DNA from: Purshia tridentata
Taxonomy: Eukaryota; Streptophyta; Magnoliopsida; Rosales; Rosaceae
Direction: 5' to 3'
NCBI GenBank assembly: GCA_003254885.1
Contig: QANT01003415.1
Location: 1-64,000, forward strand
DNA: 64,000 nucleotides
A program made the translations under genes and the position numbers. Shown here in pieces: positions 60,561 to 64,000 of the stretch. Positions within the stretch are counted from its first letter, which is position 1. The number at the start of each line of letters is the position of its first letter. The notes under the pieces are model-generated. The model saw only the letters and a program-made list of their open reading frames with translations, did not search any database and was not told where the DNA came from.

Positions 60561-60741
60561 ATTGCTGAGTTGACCACCTTTGGGACATTCGACAATAGTT
60601 TACCGAAATGTTTGTATTATTTCGGTAGACTATTGTCAAATAGTACAACTATACAAAAGGATTCAGTAGTTGGCCATCGAAATAACACAAACATTTCGAT
60701 AGATAATTGTCGAATGTCTTAAAGGTGGTCAACTCAGCAAT
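60561..60741. repeat. Long nested inverted repeat
   Basis: Arms 60561-60624 and 60678-60741 (64 bp each) are complementary except for a handful of positions: 'attgctgagttgaccacc' pairs with 'ggtggtcaactcagcaat'. The left arm also contains a second, inner inverted repeat ('gacaatagtttaccgaaat' with 'atttcggtagactattgtc'). The left arm is the end of tandem unit B. A transcript would form a hairpin of more than 60 base pairs. Confidence 0.92.
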
Positions 60742-61092
60742 AAAAAATTGTCGGAATAGCCTGGCCTATGTAAATATGTGAATATTTTTACGATGTGAGC
60801 TACCTCATAAATCAGCTGTCTTCGGCGGTTGGGCCGAGCTGGACTGACCCATTGTATAAGCATATCTCACGAGGACAGTTAAGAGAGATAGACAAGAAAA
60901 CTGAAAATTAATTATTTTTTCTTTTTGAAGAAAGGAAATTAATTGGCCTTTTAAGGCAAGTACTTACAAGATCTCACTCCTATATGCCCTATACTAACAT
61001 GCTTAGTCAGATCCTAGTTAATAAGTACTTGGCCAAGACCTGGTTTTACTGCAATTCGTTAAGGAATCCCAATTTACAATTTGGGTAATAGC
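60742..61092. other. 3' flank of the transcription factor gene, nothing else seen
   Basis: AT-rich sequence between the inverted repeat and the stop codon at 61093. It should include the 3' untranslated region of the minus-strand gene. No open frame of note. Confidence 0.5.
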
Positions 61093-62944
61093 TCAAGCTA
61101 GGGAATGATGATTAAGGTCTGAAGAGAGTCGAACTCTAGACGTGGGTGTAGAGGATTGTTCTTGTTGCTTGGCTGAAGAGGAGGACAAAGAAAGAGAAAG
61201 CATTGTTTCAATATCTTTGTTGCTTTCTTTCTTTTGGTAATAACCTTCTTTCATGCTTTCTTGGCTGCAATTACTAAAATCTTGGCGCAAACTTAACTGC
61301 AAATCGGGTAGCCAATTCTTCTGTTTCATAGACTTCATATGGGCACCTACTTTTCCATGAAGCATTTCTCCATTTATGCATTCAAGTTTTTCAACCTGCA
61401 TTTAATGATATAAATATTAAATATATATTAAAACCAACACCCAAACATTTTTATCCTTGAATAAAAATTATGTGGTTTCGAACATAAACGCATGGATCAA
61501 CACCCAAAAATAAATAGAGAATCTATTGCCTTCTTTGCAATGTTGCCAATAAATTGGGCACATTATATAGTTTTATTGAAAACAAGTTGTTAGACCAAGC
61601 AAGAAAAAGAAAAATGAAAAAGTAGTTACCTCAAGCGGAGATAAGGGTTCATAGCTATTAGAGATGAACTTTGGACTACATGTCGTATTGGGTTGATGGT
61701 GGATGGTGCTTGCCTTGGAACTCCATACTGAAGTTTGTGCGACATCGTTAATGGTATCATTGGAATGACCCCAAGAATAATTTAGAGAATGTCTTCTGCC
61801 AGCTTTCTCGTGATTATTTCCAATCATTTCACGAGGAGGCCATCTCTTCTCTTCAAGAAATCTGCTGGGTCTAAGAGGTCTACTTCTTGCTATTGCTTCC
61901 CTTACATCAAAGACATGTGAGCTTGTTATGTTGCTCCCATGGTGGTCTATCCCTGAGTTTTCGCTCCACAGTGAAATTGACCTTATCAAATGATCGCATT
62001 GAGCGTAAGGTTGGCATTGTTAGATAATTGACATGTTATTAGATTATAAATATCGACTTACTATTCATTTAAACAATAATCTATCTTAAAATTAATGATC
62101 TAAATCGACTGTTTGACAACATAAATATCAAATCGCGTTTGATAAAAGAACCTTTTCTTTTCATATATAAATATGCAAACATGCAACAAGTTCTACAAGT
62201 TCTTTCACTTGATCTTTGATTGGTTTAATATGTTACCTTGAAGAGTTAGCGACGTTGATATCATCATATGGCTGCTGTTTCAATATTGGTGGAGAAGGAA
62301 AATGGCTTCGGTTGTCATCAATTCTAAAATGCCTATAAGGATTGAATTTTTGATAGGCTTCCAGAATATGATCCTTTCCTTGCATTCCTCTATTTGATTG
62401 AGATAGAACTGAAAAAACAAGTGCACATAAATTTTATTGTGAGCTTTCTTTTTTTCATGAAAGGCTTGTTACATCCATTTTTATGATTATAACTGTTAAT
62501 TGGCATATCACATGACCTTTTTTTTATTACTCTTAGTTAGCCCTCATTTTGCATTTTTAAGGGATTGATATGTAGGTAGCTAGTATAGTATATTAAAGTA
62601 TCCAACTCAGAAGTTTAAGTTATTAGGTAAAGATCGAGATCTAATAGGTACGTATAGGGTTCTGATACTTTACCTTGGCCTGACTCATCGAGCTTCTTAC
62701 TTCGATACATCTGAAATAATAATTACGTGATTAAAAAACAGCAGAATTTGAAAGTTAACTGAGAAAATAACTATACATAATTAACTTGATTAAATTTCAG
62801 TAGGGAGTCTAGGACATTGAAAATCTGATAACTTAATTTCATATCCACATATATATAGCTGGCTAACCTGGAGATGACTCTTTACGTGAGCAATGCTAAG
62901 TCCTCTCACATTCATTAACTGAAGAACTAATTTTGGAGTTGCTC
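61093..62944 (-). CDS. GARP/G2-like (MYB-SHAQKYF class) transcription factor, 5' exon(s) outside window
   Basis: Five in-phase exons: 62868-62944, 62674-62710, 62237-62408, 61630-61981 and 61093-61395. They read ATPKLVLQLMNVRGLSIAHV, then KSHLQ|MYRSKKLDESGQ, which is the second half of a GARP MYB-like DNA-binding domain with the SHLQMYR signature. The first half (normally RWTPELHRRFVHAVERLGG) is not found up to 64000 and is probably encoded beyond the window, across an intron that holds a MITE. After the domain the protein is low in recognisable structure. The C-terminal exon has LPDLQLSLRQ and ETMLSLSLSS, both LxLxL-type motifs as in EAR repressors, so a repressor role is possible. The relatives are the small family around Arabidopsis At1g14600, At2g02060 and At2g42660, poorly studied and sister to KANADI and MYB-CC proteins. 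At least 313 residues are visible. Confidence 0.88.
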
Positions 62945-63153
62945 CTGTACTCGATTAGCAATTTAATTATAAAAAAAACAACATTAGGATTTTCTTCCTT
63001 CTATTATAATATACTTTCCTGCCAAACACTAACAATTAATTAAAATGCACAATAATAGTTAGTCCATATTCTAACAACTTGAGCCATAGCTCGATCCACG
63101 TTTAAGACAGTGATAGATTGATGAAATTTATCATAGTATATATATATTGAAGA

Positions 63154-63450
63154 GGGTAATACTAGGTGTACCATATTTTAGTACCATCTTATGTACCACC
63201 TTTTTAATAGAGGTGATACCTATTTATATTGGTGGGTTCCACACCTCTATTAGAGAGGTGGTACACAAGATGGAGATTCTTCTCTCCTCCGTAGATGCGG
63301 AATGAATGCGGAAGAAGAAACAATACTTTCACTGAAAAGTAACGCTACGTTTTAGCTATTTCTATTTCCACATTTTTTCGGCTGTTTCTTTCGGCAAGAG
63401 AGAAGGATCCTACAAGATGGTACCAAAATGTGATACACCTAGCGTTTTCC
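63154..63450. mobile_element. Mutator-type MITE in the presumed first intron of the GARP gene
   Basis: The ends 'gggtaatactaggtgtacca' and, on the other strand, 'ggaaaacgctaggtgtatca' continue through 'agtaccatctt', giving inverted repeats of about 37 bp. A 9-bp target duplication, tattgaaga/tattgaata, with one or two mismatches lies at 63145-63153 and 63451-63459. Both halves contain 'gtggtac'-type sub-terminal repeats. 297 bp, non-coding. Confidence 0.88.
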
Positions 63451-63459
63451 TATTGAATA

Positions 63460-64000
63460 CGAACATGCTGAGTTAGAATCTAAAAGAAGCTCATACATGA
63501 GGTTGAGTATGAGAAGTATTTTACATGCATACTAATAGGTTAAAGTATGGCAAACCAATAAAACTTTAGTGCATATGCATTTTTCAAGGGCCGGGAAATG
63601 GAATGTAAGATTCTTTGTAGTATTTTTGGTAATTATGGGAAAGTAAACTAGAAGTTACATTTATATTTCCATTTCCATGTTTGGTTTGTGCAGGAATAGA
63701 AAATAAAAATTATCTAGTTTTCTAATTGTAAAGAAATGTATTTAGGTATTCATCCTAAAATCAATTTGCAATGAGAGGCCTAAACTCTTATAAACCACTA
63801 TGTAAGGTTATAGTTTTCCAATATATGGGATAACATGCACTCCACATCTCACACAACCCATACTCATACTCATATTGGGTGACGTGGATGCATATGGCCA
63901 CTTGGCTTAATTAAGACACGTGGGTGAATCTACTCTGATACTATAAAAGAATTTAGGCATCTATCCCAAAATCAATTAGCAATAAAAGAAGTAATCCAAA
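63460..64000. other. Non-coding end of window; diverged direct repeat
   Basis: 'ttaggtattcatcctaaaatcaatttgcaatgag' (about 63741) and 'ttaggcatctatcccaaaatcaattagcaataa' (about 63953) are direct repeats about 212 bp apart. This could be part of a dispersed element running out of the window. The first GARP exon was looked for and not found here. Confidence 0.45.

Larger units (their letters stand above)
58551..60597. repeat. Tandem duplication of about 270 bp, first unit split by a CACTA element
   Basis: Unit A is 58551-58684 plus 60193-60324, and unit B is 60325-60597. Shared blocks include 'aatcaaatgtcaaatcatca', 'acgggtaaattattg', 'gatgtgaatgtacgtacgta', 'cacaggccttgata', 'ctaattaatttggtaggcat' and 'ttgaccacctttgggacatt'. 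Unit B has no insertion at the matching point. Confidence 0.95.

Noticed and set aside
1-64000. tRNA, rRNA or snRNA genes
   Set aside because: No segment with conserved internal promoter boxes or known RNA sequence was recognised by eye. A covariance-model scan would settle this.

Overview
This window is nuclear DNA of a flowering plant, most likely a eudicot of the rosid type. It is AT-rich and has genes with many introns, plant-specific families (an F-box LRR protein of the MAX2 type, a Raf-like MAPKKK with an EDR1 domain, a GARP/MYB-SHAQKYF transcription factor) and long spacers filled with small DNA transposons. Two unresolved bases (17234 and 25257) sit in low-complexity DNA, so this is assembled genomic sequence. 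There is no bacterial or organellar content. Exons were assigned by eye from codon phase, GT/AG borders and remembered family sequences. No alignment or database search was run.

Layout. 0.9-2.8 kb: an endosulfine/ARPP19-type gene on the minus strand with its last coding exon not found. 2.8-11.2 kb: spacer with a 310 bp tandem duplication, two copies of a hAT-like MITE family and a small Helitron. 11.8-14.0 kb: an intronless MAX2 gene, plus strand. 14.5-31.4 kb: a complete SIS8-like Raf MAPKKK, minus strand, 16 coding exons, two MITEs with clear target-site duplications in its introns, and a tandem duplication that carries a second copy of a 20-nt micro-exon. 31.4-38.6 kb: spacer. 38.6-43.3 kb: a DUF688 gene, plus strand, three coding exons. 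43.3-58 kb: accessory region with three paralogous short genes for single-pass membrane proteins with glycine/cysteine(/histidine) tails. Two of these lie in a segmental duplication of about 2.8-3.3 kb. Between the two blocks sits a Mutator-like element with a solo-LTR-like fossil nested inside it. 58.5-60.75 kb: a tandem duplication split by a CACTA element carrying gene-like sequence, then a long nested inverted repeat. 61.1-62.95 kb to beyond the window: a GARP/G2-like transcription factor, minus strand, first exon(s) not in the window.

The genes do not form one pathway. MAX2 (strigolactone/karrikin signalling), the Raf-like kinase (sugar/stress signalling), the endosulfine (PP2A inhibition) and the transcription factor are independent loci. 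The parts most worth a second look are the duplicated micro-exon of the kinase, the small glycine/cysteine-tail gene cluster, and a set of transposon insertions whose empty sites are preserved in duplicated copies inside the same window.
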